Assembly: GCF_024519285.1 (NCBI RefSeq)
Contig: NZ_JAMZCY010000004.1
Coordinates: forward strand, 682,001 to 746,000
Source of the DNA: Cohnella sp. WQ 127256
GTDB taxonomy: Bacteria; Bacillota; Bacilli; Paenibacillales; Paenibacillaceae
Reading direction: 5' to 3'
DNA: 64,000 bases
The notes below the pieces were generated by a model. That model saw nothing but the letters and a program-made list of their open reading frames with translations. It made no database searches and was not told the origin of the DNA. A program made the translations under genes and the position numbers. Of the stretch, positions 24,436-33,981 are shown one piece after another (position 1 is the first letter of the stretch; every line of letters starts with the position of its first letter).

Positions 24436-25317
24436 ATGAATTCAGCGGTTTTGAAAAAGACGATGTACTGGTTCGTTGTGCCTGCTCTGTTGATGTATCT
24501 GGTGTTTTGGATATATCCCATTCTGAAGCTGTTCCAATACAGCTTTTCCGATTACAACGGCTTCATTCAAGATTTTAATTATATTGGGTTCGACAACTTT
24601 TCTCAGATCTTCAAGGACGGCGTAGCCGCCACTGCCTTATCCAACACATTGATTTACACGTTAGTTTTCGTCGTTTTCAGCAATTTGATTGCTTTGGGTT
24701 TAGCATTTCTCCTAAATATGAAAATTCGAGCCACTGGCCTGTATCGTACAGCAGCTTATGTTCCAACTTTATTTAGCGCGATTGTTGTTGGTTTTATTTG
24801 GAGTTACGTTTATATGCCGGATAGCGGCTTAATCGCGACCATATTAAGCTGGTTTGGATATGACGGAGCGAACCTTAACTTGCTAGGTAATTACGATTCC
24901 GCATTGTACGCGATCACGTCCGTTGATATTTGGAAACACATTGGGACGAGCACCGTTATCTTCCTTGCAGGATTGCAGACAGTACCCGTGGATCTAGAGG
25001 AAGCAGGGAAAATCGATGGGGCCAACGCCTGGAAGATTACCCGTTTTATCCGTCTCCCTTTGTTGGCAACATCCATCACGATTAACTTAACGCTTAGCTT
25101 GATCAATGGTTTGAAGGCTTTCGATTATTCCTTCATCATGACCAATGGTGGACCGGGGCGGGCAACAAGCACGCTGCTGTTCGAGATTTTCAGAATGGCG
25201 TTCCGTGAACAGCAGTACGGCAAAGCTTCGGCATTGGCCGTCGTCTCCTTTGCTCTCATTATTGTCTTAACGTCATACTTTGTTCTGAAGATGAATAAAA
25301 GGGAGGTATCCGCATGA
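24436..25317 (+). CDS. Sugar ABC transporter permease 1
   Basis: The product is 293 residues with six transmembrane helices, of the MalF/UgpA type. The cytoplasmic EAA loop is present (E-E-A-G-K-I-D-G-A-N near residue 190), which contacts the ATPase. AAAGGAAT precedes ATG 24436. The stop overlaps the start of the next permease by four bases (ATGA), so the two are translationally coupled. Confidence 0.93.
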   Translation: MNSAVLKKTMYWFVVPALLMYLVFWIYPILKLFQYSFSDYNGFIQDFNYIGFDNFSQIFKDGVAATALSNTLIYTLVFVVFSNLIALGLAFLLNMKIRATGLYRTAAYVPTLFSAIVVGFIWSYVYMPDSGLIATILSWFGYDGANLNLLGNYDSALYAITSVDIWKHIGTSTVIFLAGLQTVPVDLEEAGKIDGANAWKITRFIRLPLLATSITINLTLSLINGLKAFDYSFIMTNGGPGRATSTLLFEIFRMAFREQQYGKASALAVVSFALIIVLTSYFVLKMNKREVSA

Positions 25318-26144
25318 GAAGCATCACGAAAAAAACCCTCATACATGTTGGGATCTCCTTTGTGCTCCTATTGAATGTTCTGCCGCTTCTCATCGCGTTG
25401 TCTAGTTCATTCCGATCCGTTAAAAACATGACCAATCCGATGCAACTGTTCAGTGAATTTTCACTAGAAAGCTACAAAGTCGCTTTCACGAAGATGCACT
25501 TCATGCAAGCGCTTGGCAACAGCTTAATGTTAACGGTCATTTCCGTCATCGTCGTCGTGCTCTTCACATCGATGGCCGCCTATCCGATCGCTCGTCTCAA
25601 TAATCGGTTAAGCAAAGTTTTGTATTTGTTCTTCCTTTGTGGGCTCGTGGTTCCAAGTCAAATGGTCATCATTCCAATTGTACAGACCATTCAGGGACTC
25701 CATATTCCAAGCTCACAATATACTCCGATCCTCATGTTCATTACCTGCAGTATTCCGTTTTCTTCTTTTCTATACACCGGGTTTATTAAGAGCAGTATCC
25801 CAATCGAGGTAGAAGAATCCGCTCTCATTGACGGAGCTGGGCTGTTCCGCAGATTTTGGCAAATCGTTTTCCCACTCCTACTGCCTGTAACCGTATCCGT
25901 CGTGATTACGCAAGGCGTGTGGATTTGGAACGATTACTTCTTTAATATGATCTTCATTTCCAAGGCTGCGGAATCCCCGTTGCCGCTCGCAATGCTTGGC
26001 TTCATGGGTGACCAGACGAATCCAACGGCGTGGAACGTCTTGTTCGCCGCTTGCTTCCTCTGTGCGCTTCCTTTGCTCGTCATGTTCGCATTCTTGCAGA
26101 AGTACTTTGTTGGCGGACTTACTGTCGGTTCCGTCAAAGGTTGA
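25314..26144 (+). CDS. Sugar ABC transporter permease 2
   Basis: The product is 276 residues with six transmembrane helices, of the MalG/UgpE type. The EAA loop reads E-E-S-A-L-I-D-G-A-G near residue 165. It overlaps the previous gene by four bases and is followed by a strong terminator shared with the convergent response regulator. Confidence 0.93.
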   Translation: MRSITKKTLIHVGISFVLLLNVLPLLIALSSSFRSVKNMTNPMQLFSEFSLESYKVAFTKMHFMQALGNSLMLTVISVIVVVLFTSMAAYPIARLNNRLSKVLYLFFLCGLVVPSQMVIIPIVQTIQGLHIPSSQYTPILMFITCSIPFSSFLYTGFIKSSIPIEVEESALIDGAGLFRRFWQIVFPLLLPVTVSVVITQGVWIWNDYFFNMIFISKAAESPLPLAMLGFMGDQTNPTAWNVLFAACFLCALPLLVMFAFLQKYFVGGLTVGSVKG

Positions 26145-26167
26145 TCTACGAATTAAAGTTGAATCTA

Positions 26168-26196
26168 AGAAGAGGCCCGAAGTTCAGGCCTCTTCT
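26168..26196. terminator. Bidirectional terminator between transporter and response regulator
   Basis: AGAAGAGGCC and GGCCTCTTCT form a perfect 10-bp stem followed by TTTTTG on the plus strand. It overlaps the last codons of the minus-strand regulator. Confidence 0.9.
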
Positions 26197-27746
26197 TTTT
26201 GTTTCCCGGCTGCAAGCCTGTATTCCTCCGGCGTGCAGCCGGTCAGCTTCTTGAATACGCGGAAAAAATATTTGCTATTTTCATACCCTAGCGTCTTAGC
26301 AATTTTGTAAACTTTATCGTCGGAGTTTTCGAGAAGAGCTTTGGCATTGTCGATTCGAATTTGATTCACATAGTCGATAAAGTTGACTCCTGTCTTGTCT
26401 TTGAACAAATAACTGCAATAGCTGGGATTAATGAAGAAGAGCGACGAAATTTTTTCGAGCGTTAGCACCTTATTGAAGTTGTTGTTGATGTAGGATTTAA
26501 TATTATCCACGACTTGCTCGGACGAATAGACGTTCTGTTCATTCATCATTGCCGCGATGCTGGGCAGAACCTTCATTAAGTGATCCTTGATTCCATCGAT
26601 ATCGAAAATGCCAGAAAGGGCGGACTCGAAGCTCGTGGAAGGGGATGTGCTTCCGTCGATATGAAAGTAGCGATGCAATAAGCTACGAACCTCTTGCATA
26701 AGGAGTCTGCAAGTACTCTTAACCTCACCCAGAGTCAATTCGGGTATCCCATAGAAATAGTCGAACAGCTTGCCCGTCCATTCAGAAGCTTTGACCGCAT
26801 TCCCGGATTCGACGAAAAACAATAGTTCATCCGTCCGTTCCCAGGTCTGAGTAGCGGTTAGTGCTTTAGTGCCGTTAAACACCGATAATGCCGAACTGCC
26901 CTCTCCAATCTGCCTTCCATTTAGTGCCTCGACTGTTTCCTCATACGCCTCAAATAGTTGGTTCAAGGAGGTCTTCATGCCGCTGACGCCGAATTTCGGA
27001 TTCCCGGGGACAATCTCTGCGAACCGTTCCGCAGTGGTCGATGCATATTCAGCAATATCCTTGCGGTCCCCCGACAAGTAGAAGAGAGCAAAAGCCATAT
27101 CATCGTTCTGCACATGCGGGATATATACATAATGATCCTTAGCCGACGGGGATGGCGGGGTATGCATTCCTCCTGAGTAAATCGTCATGAGTGCATACTG
27201 GTTAGCTTCCGCAACCGCTTGCAGTTTGCTTGACCTCAAGACGGGGACCTTCTCCTTGTGATGGAGACCCAAGATGAGATTACTTAGGGACTGTATATCC
27301 ACATCGTAACTGATCTCCTGCTTTTCGTGCTCTTGATCCGCCATTTGTTGTAATGCTGATCTTTCGGCATCTAAGAGCGCGATTGCTTTAGTCAAGGTTT
27401 CACGGATTTCATCTCGGCTAAACGGCTTCAACAAGTACCCGACCACCTTGGCGGATATCGCTTCTTTCATATATTCATAATCGGAGTAACCGCTGACAAC
27501 GATCACTTTCTTGTCCGGATAATCCTGCTGCAGCGTTTGCAGGAGCAATTTCCCATCCATCTCCGGCATTCTCATGTCCGTAATGATAATGTCTGGGTTA
27601 ACGCTGCGGATCAGCTCCAAACCATCTTCTCCGTTATCTGCCTCGCCTGCGAATAACAATTGATCCCCGAAATCGGCCGAACGTATCTTCTTGAGCATTC
27701 CCCGTCGGATCAGCACTTCATCGTCTACAACGATATATTTATACAT
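26184..27746 (-). CDS. YesN-type response regulator (REC + AraC HTH)
   Basis: The product is 520 residues. The N-terminal receiver has the phosphoacceptor Asp near residue 54 (T-D-M-R-M-P-E-M-D-G) and the conserved Lys in L-L-K-P-F. A long central region follows, then a C-terminal AraC double helix-turn-helix (about 410-515, ending G-C-T-P-E-E-Y-R). It pairs with the sensor kinase upstream (14-base gap). The convergent transporter operon is the probable target, through the two-part site at 22907. Confidence 0.93.
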   Translation of the reverse strand: MYKYIVVDDEVLIRRGMLKKIRSADFGDQLLFAGEADNGEDGLELIRSVNPDIIITDMRMPEMDGKLLLQTLQQDYPDKKVIVVSGYSDYEYMKEAISAKVVGYLLKPFSRDEIRETLTKAIALLDAERSALQQMADQEHEKQEISYDVDIQSLSNLILGLHHKEKVPVLRSSKLQAVAEANQYALMTIYSGGMHTPPSPSAKDHYVYIPHVQNDDMAFALFYLSGDRKDIAEYASTTAERFAEIVPGNPKFGVSGMKTSLNQLFEAYEETVEALNGRQIGEGSSALSVFNGTKALTATQTWERTDELLFFVESGNAVKASEWTGKLFDYFYGIPELTLGEVKSTCRLLMQEVRSLLHRYFHIDGSTSPSTSFESALSGIFDIDGIKDHLMKVLPSIAAMMNEQNVYSSEQVVDNIKSYINNNFNKVLTLEKISSLFFINPSYCSYLFKDKTGVNFIDYVNQIRIDNAKALLENSDDKVYKIAKTLGYENSKYFFRVFKKLTGCTPEEYRLAAGKQKEEA

Positions 27747-27760
27747 TCATAACACCTCCT

Positions 27761-29554
27761 TTAAGTCATGATTGGAACGTTAATGATGACCTTCGTTCCT
27801 TTATCTTGCTCGCTCTCCAAGGTTAAGCCGTATTGAGAGCCATAGTACAGCGATATTCTGGAATGCACGTTCTTGAGTCCGATGCTGCGCTTGTCCCGAT
27901 GTCCTAACTCACTAAATGCGGGAGGCTCGCTCAACAACGATTGCAGCTCTTGCAGCTGATCGGCAGACATGCCGACACCGTCGTCTACGATTTCGAAAAG
28001 GATTTGTTCCTCATGTTCGATCACCTTCACCGTGACGGTTCCTTTTTTCTTCGTGCTCTCAAGCCCATGGTACAACGCGTTCTCAATTACCGGCTGGATA
28101 ATGAGCTTTAACACCTTCAATTGCGACAAGCCCTCTTGAATGTCGAATCGGAAATCGATTTTCTCCTCGTAGCGGATCTTCTGGATGGTCAAGTAGTTAT
28201 TGACGTGCGCGAGCTCGTCTTCTACCGTGACCATTTCGCTGTCCGTCTTGATGCTGTAGCGGAACATGTCTCCGAGTGCTTTGGTCATGATCGCGATGCT
28301 TTCGACCTCTTCGATCTCGGCGATGCTATTGATCGATTCCAACGTATTGTATAAGAAATGGGAATTAATTTGCGCTTCCAAGGCTTTCATCTGAGAATCG
28401 AGTGTAATCAGCCTGTTCTGGTAGCTCTCTTTAATATACCGATTGATATCGTGAATCATATTGTTGTACTCCGTATACAATACTCCGATTTCGTCCGTCC
28501 GCTCCAAATGTTTTTTTGTCGTCACGAGATTAAGAAACTTATTTTTACGCATCGTTTTGCTAAGATCAATGATCGGTTTCGTGATCATGCTCGACAAAAT
28601 GACAGAAAGGAGAATAAAAATGACCGCACAAGTTACCGCAATGTAGATTAACAACCGCTCTGATACACCGTACTGCTTGTATAATTCGGACAGTTTGATC
28701 GAAGCAACGATCTTCCAATCGTTATCGGGAAATGGCTTTACTACGGTCATCGTTCCATTGCTCGTCTCCTCATACGTATCACCTAGATGATTAGCAAACA
28801 AGCTGTTCAACGGATCGGGCAAGGGTTGTCCAATTCGATTCTTGTTGTTATCGTACAAAATGGTTCCGTTCCCGTTGACGAGGAACATGTTCGTAATATC
28901 TGGCACGATACCCTTATCGATCCCCTTGAAGATGTCCAAGCCGGAATCAAGCATCAGCACGCCGAGAAGCTGACGGGTATCCGGATCGTATAAGGCACGC
29001 GAGAAGGTTATCGATCGTTTGGCGTTGATAATGAAATCTTTGCTGTCTGCATCACTAATATACAAGCCACCGCTCTTCTCCAGCGTTTTGAGGTACCAAT
29101 CATCCTGAAGAGGCTCATAGTCGATAACCAGATCGGTACTGATTCCATAACTGATCGATTTGCCATCTGGCAAGAAGATGTAAATACCGTTCAAATAGGG
29201 ATTACCCAGAACCAGGTTATTGAAAAAGAAAAGCATGTTGTTTCGGGCGAGAAAATAGTCGTATTGGTCAGCATTCGGATTGTTGATTAACTTATTTAAT
29301 TCTTGCGAGACTGTGAATGCACCGGGCCTAGTCGAGAATTGCTGGAACGTCAACGTGATCCGATCAATGTTCTGAAATATATTATCAATACGTTCGACGG
29401 TGTTGTCTATGGTCCCGGTCGACACGAGGGACACCTGCTTGGCGACAAGGCTCGTGTAGGCATTATAAGAAATGAGCGTCACAATGAAAATAGGAACTAT
29501 GGAAATAGCTAGAAAGATGAAAAAAAGCTTGTTTCTAATGTTGCGATAGATCAT
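27761..29554 (-). CDS. YesM-type sensor histidine kinase
   Basis: The product is 597 residues. Two transmembrane helices (about 12-34 and 300-323) bracket a Cache-type extracellular domain. HAMP (about 325-375), His_kinase with H-F-L-Y-N-T-L-E-S-I near residue 397, and an HATPase domain (N-A-L-Y-H-G, D-D-G-V-G-M) follow. This is the LytS/YesM class typical of Paenibacillus sugar operons; it probably senses an extracellular carbohydrate directly or through the binding protein. A TAAAAATAGT element lies just upstream at 29582. Confidence 0.93.
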   Translation of the reverse strand: MIYRNIRNKLFFIFLAISIVPIFIVTLISYNAYTSLVAKQVSLVSTGTIDNTVERIDNIFQNIDRITLTFQQFSTRPGAFTVSQELNKLINNPNADQYDYFLARNNMLFFFNNLVLGNPYLNGIYIFLPDGKSISYGISTDLVIDYEPLQDDWYLKTLEKSGGLYISDADSKDFIINAKRSITFSRALYDPDTRQLLGVLMLDSGLDIFKGIDKGIVPDITNMFLVNGNGTILYDNNKNRIGQPLPDPLNSLFANHLGDTYEETSNGTMTVVKPFPDNDWKIVASIKLSELYKQYGVSERLLIYIAVTCAVIFILLSVILSSMITKPIIDLSKTMRKNKFLNLVTTKKHLERTDEIGVLYTEYNNMIHDINRYIKESYQNRLITLDSQMKALEAQINSHFLYNTLESINSIAEIEEVESIAIMTKALGDMFRYSIKTDSEMVTVEDELAHVNNYLTIQKIRYEEKIDFRFDIQEGLSQLKVLKLIIQPVIENALYHGLESTKKKGTVTVKVIEHEEQILFEIVDDGVGMSADQLQELQSLLSEPPAFSELGHRDKRSIGLKNVHSRISLYYGSQYGLTLESEQDKGTKVIINVPIMT

Positions 29555-29633
29555 TCGAAATCCTCCGCTTAGCCATATAACTAAAAATAGTATACCATTA
29601 TTCTCCTTGTTATACTTTCTGATAAATCATGTG

Positions 29634-29657
29634 AAAAAAAGAGCGCTATAGGCGCTC
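29634..29657 (-). terminator. Terminator of the GH106-like gene
   Basis: GAGCGC and GCGCTC with extended AAGAGCGC pairing, followed on the minus strand by TTTTTTTCAC. Confidence 0.9.
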
Positions 29658-29682
29658 TTCTCAACATCGTCATCAACACTGG

Positions 29683-32600
29683 TTATTCTTGAATTACTGT
29701 TTCGAACCGGAGATGATCACCGGAACCGTAGGAAATCAGATCGTAATCGTCCGCGGAAGGCTTTCCGTATTTCGGAGCCTTCCTCCACATATTCGGCCAA
29801 GCAGTTCGGCGACTGCGATCCGGATCGTGGTGAGGACCTAGGACGTTCTTCAAGCCACCACATACGCGAAGTGTAACCTCGTTCGTTCCAGCTTGAATCC
29901 GACTTGTCAGATCGGCTCTCCCGCCATCGTCAAGTCCGATCAATCCGACCCGCTCGCCATTAACGAATATCGAGCAAGCCGTAGCCTCCCGATTCTTCGG
30001 AAGCAAGGCGTGGACGGAAATGGAGTTGTCCGGCACCTCTACGCGATACTTATATAGGAATGCTCCGGAGTAGAAGGGATAACCCTGCTTTGTCCAAGCA
30101 CCGATCGATATGGAGGTAGGATTGTCCAGCACCCAGTCTCCATTCGACACACTTACTGAGAAATTACCCCTGAGATATACGGGTTCAACCTCTAGAATGA
30201 CGTCAAATCGGTCTGCCGTTAAGGTCAGTGTGTTGGCGCCTTGCAGCAGGAAGGGCCTAATGTCCGCTTGGCCATTGTGATGGTCTAGCCAAGCTGCCCC
30301 TGATTTCCAAGGAACAGGCTGACCGTTCACGCTCAGCGCATACGATTGCGATCTCTCCGCAACAAGGTACAGGGGAGCATCATTCGGTAGTTCTCCCGCT
30401 GTTACAAACCGGTAAGTGAGCGTGAAACCGCTGTGGGCTCCGAAATGATTACGGTCAAGAATCCGGCGTTTGAATTGAATAGAGTTGTCCCACGGGTTCT
30501 GGTTAAAGCCACGTCGACGGAATAACAGGTGTCCAGCTTCGATCGTATTCATATCCGTGTAGGTTTTCCCGTCGACTACAAGATCGCAATAATCGATTAC
30601 CATGACGTTCGCCTCCTCCGGCACGACGCACTGCATTACCGCATGCAGGTTTTCTGGCTTCGATGTGGGAATCGTTGTGGCAACTTCCGTCGTTACGATC
30701 GGCTCGTCTTGGCTTACGACTAGAAGAATAGACTCATTGCGCTGAAGCTTAAAATCAAACCCGGCACCGAATTCCGTTCGGGTGCACGCAACCGGTTCAG
30801 TTTCCCCGTTCCAGAGGGTCCAGTTCTCAATTGATTTGCCCTGGAATTCGACGAACGAGTTGAACTCTTCCATGCTGTGATTGACGAAGAAGTAAGCCGT
30901 GCGATTTCCTTCCAACTCCCTGCGCATATGGGCCATTCCAAGTGGCCAAGGTACGCTGCTCGCTAGTCGGGGGCTTACAACCTTGCCGAGTTCGGCTACA
31001 AGGGCTTCTTTACTGCCGATAATCCGGTAGTTGGGATGCGCCGATAAGGTGGCGAACGCTTCTGGCATGATTTCACCGTCCACGTAAGGTCCCGCTTCAC
31101 CTTGCGCCAATACGATTCCTCCAGCGCTCATAAATAGATGGAGAAGATCAAGGGTAGAAGACTTCATATTTGTCGTATCACCGGAAATAACGACCGTGTC
31201 ATAACACTGCTTGCCGATCAATAAGCGGTTATCAGACACGCTTCCGTGACGATCCATAATATACTCGTCCCCTAGATCGAAATCCCATTGGGCTGCCGTC
31301 ATCGCTTGCAGCATAGCCAGATAGGATCGCATATCGGGGTTCATAGGTGGCTTATTCCACATAATGTCGGAATCTTCTTCTTCCTTGGGAATCAGATACC
31401 CACTCGTGGTCGGGTGCAGGACGAGTATGCGTTGGTTCATCGTACCCTGAGAAAGAAGGTACGAGACGCGGCCGTTATAATCATTCATCTCGGTGTAGTC
31501 GTTCCACCACGGTTGTCGCCAATCGAAGGATTGAGGATGATCGCGTTTACGCGCGCCGGCCGTCGTCATGAGTGTATAGTGCTGGTTTAGAAAATTGATC
31601 CCGTGAACGAACAGCCAGTCTCCCATGCGCTTGTAATCGTCCAAGGTGGAATCCCATCCACCCGCTCCATAGGCTTCGCAAAGTACCCGCTCCTTACCAA
31701 GCTGGTTCGCAACGCTCTTTACTTCAAGCAACGTAACGAGCAAGTCATCCGTGGGCTTGTCGCGGAGCGGACTGCCCAGCAATAGATCGATAGCCGGCCA
31801 CTGGAAATACTCGTAAGCGGACATAATGGAGGGAGAGACCATCATACCCCCGGCGAGCGGCCAGAAGTTCTCAAGAAAGTGTCCCGTCCAAGCCACTCCA
31901 TGCTCTTCGCACCATTTGGCGATCGGCTGGATGGAATTCTCCACCCACAATTCGCGTACGGTGCTGTAATAGTCGTAACGGACTTTGACGGCTTCTTTCT
32001 CGTACCAGGAGCATTCCACGTTTTTAAACAATGCCGGCAAATGATTCAACAGATCATAACCACGACGCTTATGGAATTCGGCAGCGAACCAATAGCTGAA
32101 AGGAAGCTCCGTTTTTTTAATGTTATATATCCCGCTTCCCGTAACGGCTGGTTCGTCTGTGAATATGGCTGGAATTTGTTTGCCAAAGTCTGCCCCGAAT
32201 CGCTCGTAATAAACCTCGTATGTGCACTTCAGGAATGCTTGCGTGACCTCGGGTCGCATCATATCCACGTAGGCAAAGCCACCAAGCCACGACATCGTCT
32301 GAGGGGGAACGATCTCGATAGTCATAATCCATTCGCCTTGCTCCTGCCATTGCTCCTGCGGAACATCGGTAATATCGCGGTCGATGCTCAATAAGGTTTG
32401 GCCATCCTCTGTTGCAGTTACCGCATAGGCCTTCAAGAAATTGCTATTGACGACCCATTTCGGGGCATCACCAGCGTTTTCCTGAATCTTCGAGATCGGT
32501 TCGATCCTGTAGGTGGCCGACGTAGCGAGACAATCCGGCAGTTCAGCGGGGACATGCCCTCCTGCAAATCCGGATGGATAGGAGTTCTCGTCATAAATGT

Positions 32601-32850
32601 ATAGCTTCATGTCCAGTTTCTTCGCCGTGGACAGTGCATATTCCCACTTGGCAAACCAGTCTTCCGACAAATACTCGGTAACGAGACCTGGTCTGGGATG
32701 CACGAAGGCACCGCCGAAGCCGTGGTTTTTAAGTTCGTTTAACTGCTCTGTGATAACCTGCTCTGATATTTCGTCGTTCCACACCCATAATGGAGCAGAT
32801 CTGTATTCGGAAGAAGGAGCTCGGAACCTATCTGCCATGAGGTTTGTCAT
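29683..32850 (-). CDS. Large intracellular glycoside hydrolase, GH106-like (probable alpha-L-rhamnosidase)
   Basis: The product is about 1055 residues without a signal peptide, so it acts in the cytoplasm on imported oligosaccharides. The N-terminal half is a TIM-barrel-like region with P-L-W-V-W-N-D near residue 20, G-F-G-G-A-F-V-H-P-R near 45 and Y-D-E-N-S-Y-P-S-G-F-A-G-G near 93, the pattern of GH106 and related rhamnosidases. The C-terminal half contains beta-rich, GH2-type sugar-binding modules. GH78 genes nearby support a rhamnoside substrate. The start is uncertain: ATG 32850, ATG 32838 or GTG 32859. The family call is by pattern and could be a close relative. Confidence 0.75.
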   Translation of the reverse strand: MTNLMADRFRAPSSEYRSAPLWVWNDEISEQVITEQLNELKNHGFGGAFVHPRPGLVTEYLSEDWFAKWEYALSTAKKLDMKLYIYDENSYPSGFAGGHVPAELPDCLATSATYRIEPISKIQENAGDAPKWVVNSNFLKAYAVTATEDGQTLLSIDRDITDVPQEQWQEQGEWIMTIEIVPPQTMSWLGGFAYVDMMRPEVTQAFLKCTYEVYYERFGADFGKQIPAIFTDEPAVTGSGIYNIKKTELPFSYWFAAEFHKRRGYDLLNHLPALFKNVECSWYEKEAVKVRYDYYSTVRELWVENSIQPIAKWCEEHGVAWTGHFLENFWPLAGGMMVSPSIMSAYEYFQWPAIDLLLGSPLRDKPTDDLLVTLLEVKSVANQLGKERVLCEAYGAGGWDSTLDDYKRMGDWLFVHGINFLNQHYTLMTTAGARKRDHPQSFDWRQPWWNDYTEMNDYNGRVSYLLSQGTMNQRILVLHPTTSGYLIPKEEEDSDIMWNKPPMNPDMRSYLAMLQAMTAAQWDFDLGDEYIMDRHGSVSDNRLLIGKQCYDTVVISGDTTNMKSSTLDLLHLFMSAGGIVLAQGEAGPYVDGEIMPEAFATLSAHPNYRIIGSKEALVAELGKVVSPRLASSVPWPLGMAHMRRELEGNRTAYFFVNHSMEEFNSFVEFQGKSIENWTLWNGETEPVACTRTEFGAGFDFKLQRNESILLVVSQDEPIVTTEVATTIPTSKPENLHAVMQCVVPEEANVMVIDYCDLVVDGKTYTDMNTIEAGHLLFRRRGFNQNPWDNSIQFKRRILDRNHFGAHSGFTLTYRFVTAGELPNDAPLYLVAERSQSYALSVNGQPVPWKSGAAWLDHHNGQADIRPFLLQGANTLTLTADRFDVILEVEPVYLRGNFSVSVSNGDWVLDNPTSISIGAWTKQGYPFYSGAFLYKYRVEVPDNSISVHALLPKNREATACSIFVNGERVGLIGLDDGGRADLTSRIQAGTNEVTLRVCGGLKNVLGPHHDPDRSRRTAWPNMWRKAPKYGKPSADDYDLISYGSGDHLRFETVIQE

Positions 32851-32993
32851 TCCAATCACATCCCGTTCTATTAATCTAGTATTCTTGCTTTAATAATAAG
32901 CTGTCATATGGGTATGATATATTGATTTTGTCTTGCAAACATCCGATGATCTTGCTATAAAATCCAGTAATCTTGCTGTGGGGTGTGCATGAA

Positions 32994-33857
32994 ATGAAAA
33001 TTGTCGAGGATTTGGATAGGCATCGTTCATCTAGCATGGGGACCTCTCCGACTCCGTTCGTTAAGTCGTCTTTGCTGTACATTCAGTTTATTGGACATTA
33101 CTATACCCGCCCCGGATATTCCATTGAGCGGGATAATCTGGACTCTTTTTTACTCTTGGTCACGATAAGGGGCAAGGGATATTTGCATTACCGGGGAGCG
33201 CAACATGAGCTTAAGAAGGGTGATGCATTCCTCATCGACTGCAAGGAGTACCATCTCTACTATACGGACTCTGATGAACTATGGGAGTTTGCCTGGATTC
33301 ATTTTAACGGCAATCCTGCTCAGGATTATGTTGATTATTTTCTGAAGCTGAAAGGTCCCCTTGCGGCGGAAACGGTTAGCGACGATTTCGTCTTAGATAT
33401 TCACCGGATTTACGAGCTTCAGCAGCAACGGGACGAAAGTTCGGATTTGCTCAGCTCCTCATTGCTTGTCCGGCTGATAACGGACATTCTCCAATTGGCA
33501 TTACAGGATCATCGTAATGAGAAACGGGTACCTCTCTATATTTCTAACATGAAACAATCCTTGGGTGCCCGGTTGAATATCAGCGTCAGCCTGGACGATC
33601 TGTCCAAGGAATTCGCGGTTAGCAAGTATCACCTAACACGAGAATTCAAAAAGTACACGGGCTACAGCCCTTACGGATATTTGTTGAACTTGCGTATGAT
33701 CAAGGCCAAAGAGCTACTTAAAACAACGGACCTCACGATCGAAGAAATTACTCGCCAGGTCGGCTTTACGAATGCAACCCACTTCATCCAAACGTTCAAA
33801 AATCGGGAAAAGGCAACACCCTTGAAATTCCGTAAAAACTGGCAGGGTAAACCCTAA
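32994..33857 (+). CDS. AraC family regulator with cupin-like sensor domain
   Basis: The product is about 287 residues. The N-terminal AraC-binding cupin (K-G-Y-L-H-Y-R-G near 55, F-A-W-I-H-F-N-G near 95) should bind a sugar. The C-terminal double helix-turn-helix (about 185-285) has V-S-K-Y-H-L-T-R-E-F and G-F-T-N-A-T-H-F. It is divergent from the GH106-like gene and precedes the dehydrogenase/rhamnosidase operon. It is a second candidate for binding the shared two-part motif. ATG 32994 is chosen over a TTG at 32973; its ribosome-binding site is weak. Confidence 0.9.
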   Translation: MKIVEDLDRHRSSSMGTSPTPFVKSSLLYIQFIGHYYTRPGYSIERDNLDSFLLLVTIRGKGYLHYRGAQHELKKGDAFLIDCKEYHLYYTDSDELWEFAWIHFNGNPAQDYVDYFLKLKGPLAAETVSDDFVLDIHRIYELQQQRDESSDLLSSSLLVRLITDILQLALQDHRNEKRVPLYISNMKQSLGARLNISVSLDDLSKEFAVSKYHLTREFKKYTGYSPYGYLLNLRMIKAKELLKTTDLTIEEITRQVGFTNATHFIQTFKNREKATPLKFRKNWQGKP

Positions 33858-33861
33858 ATCG

Positions 33862-33900
33862 TCTAAAAATAGTGCACCCGATTCGCTAAAGTTAATGTAC
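33862..33900 (+). promoter_or_regulatory. Two-part direct-repeat operator of the dehydrogenase/rhamnosidase operon
   Basis: TCTAAAAATAGTGCAC (33862-33877) is identical to 22907-22922, and GCTAAAGTTAATGTAC (33885-33900) matches 22930-22945 at 13 of 16 bases, with the same 23-base spacing. Confidence 0.65.
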
Positions 33901-33981
33901 CTTCTTCAAGGTTATGATAGCTTGGAACAGTCATCTATGATCCATTACTATCGATAACCTTTTAGATGGAGGAACTTTATA

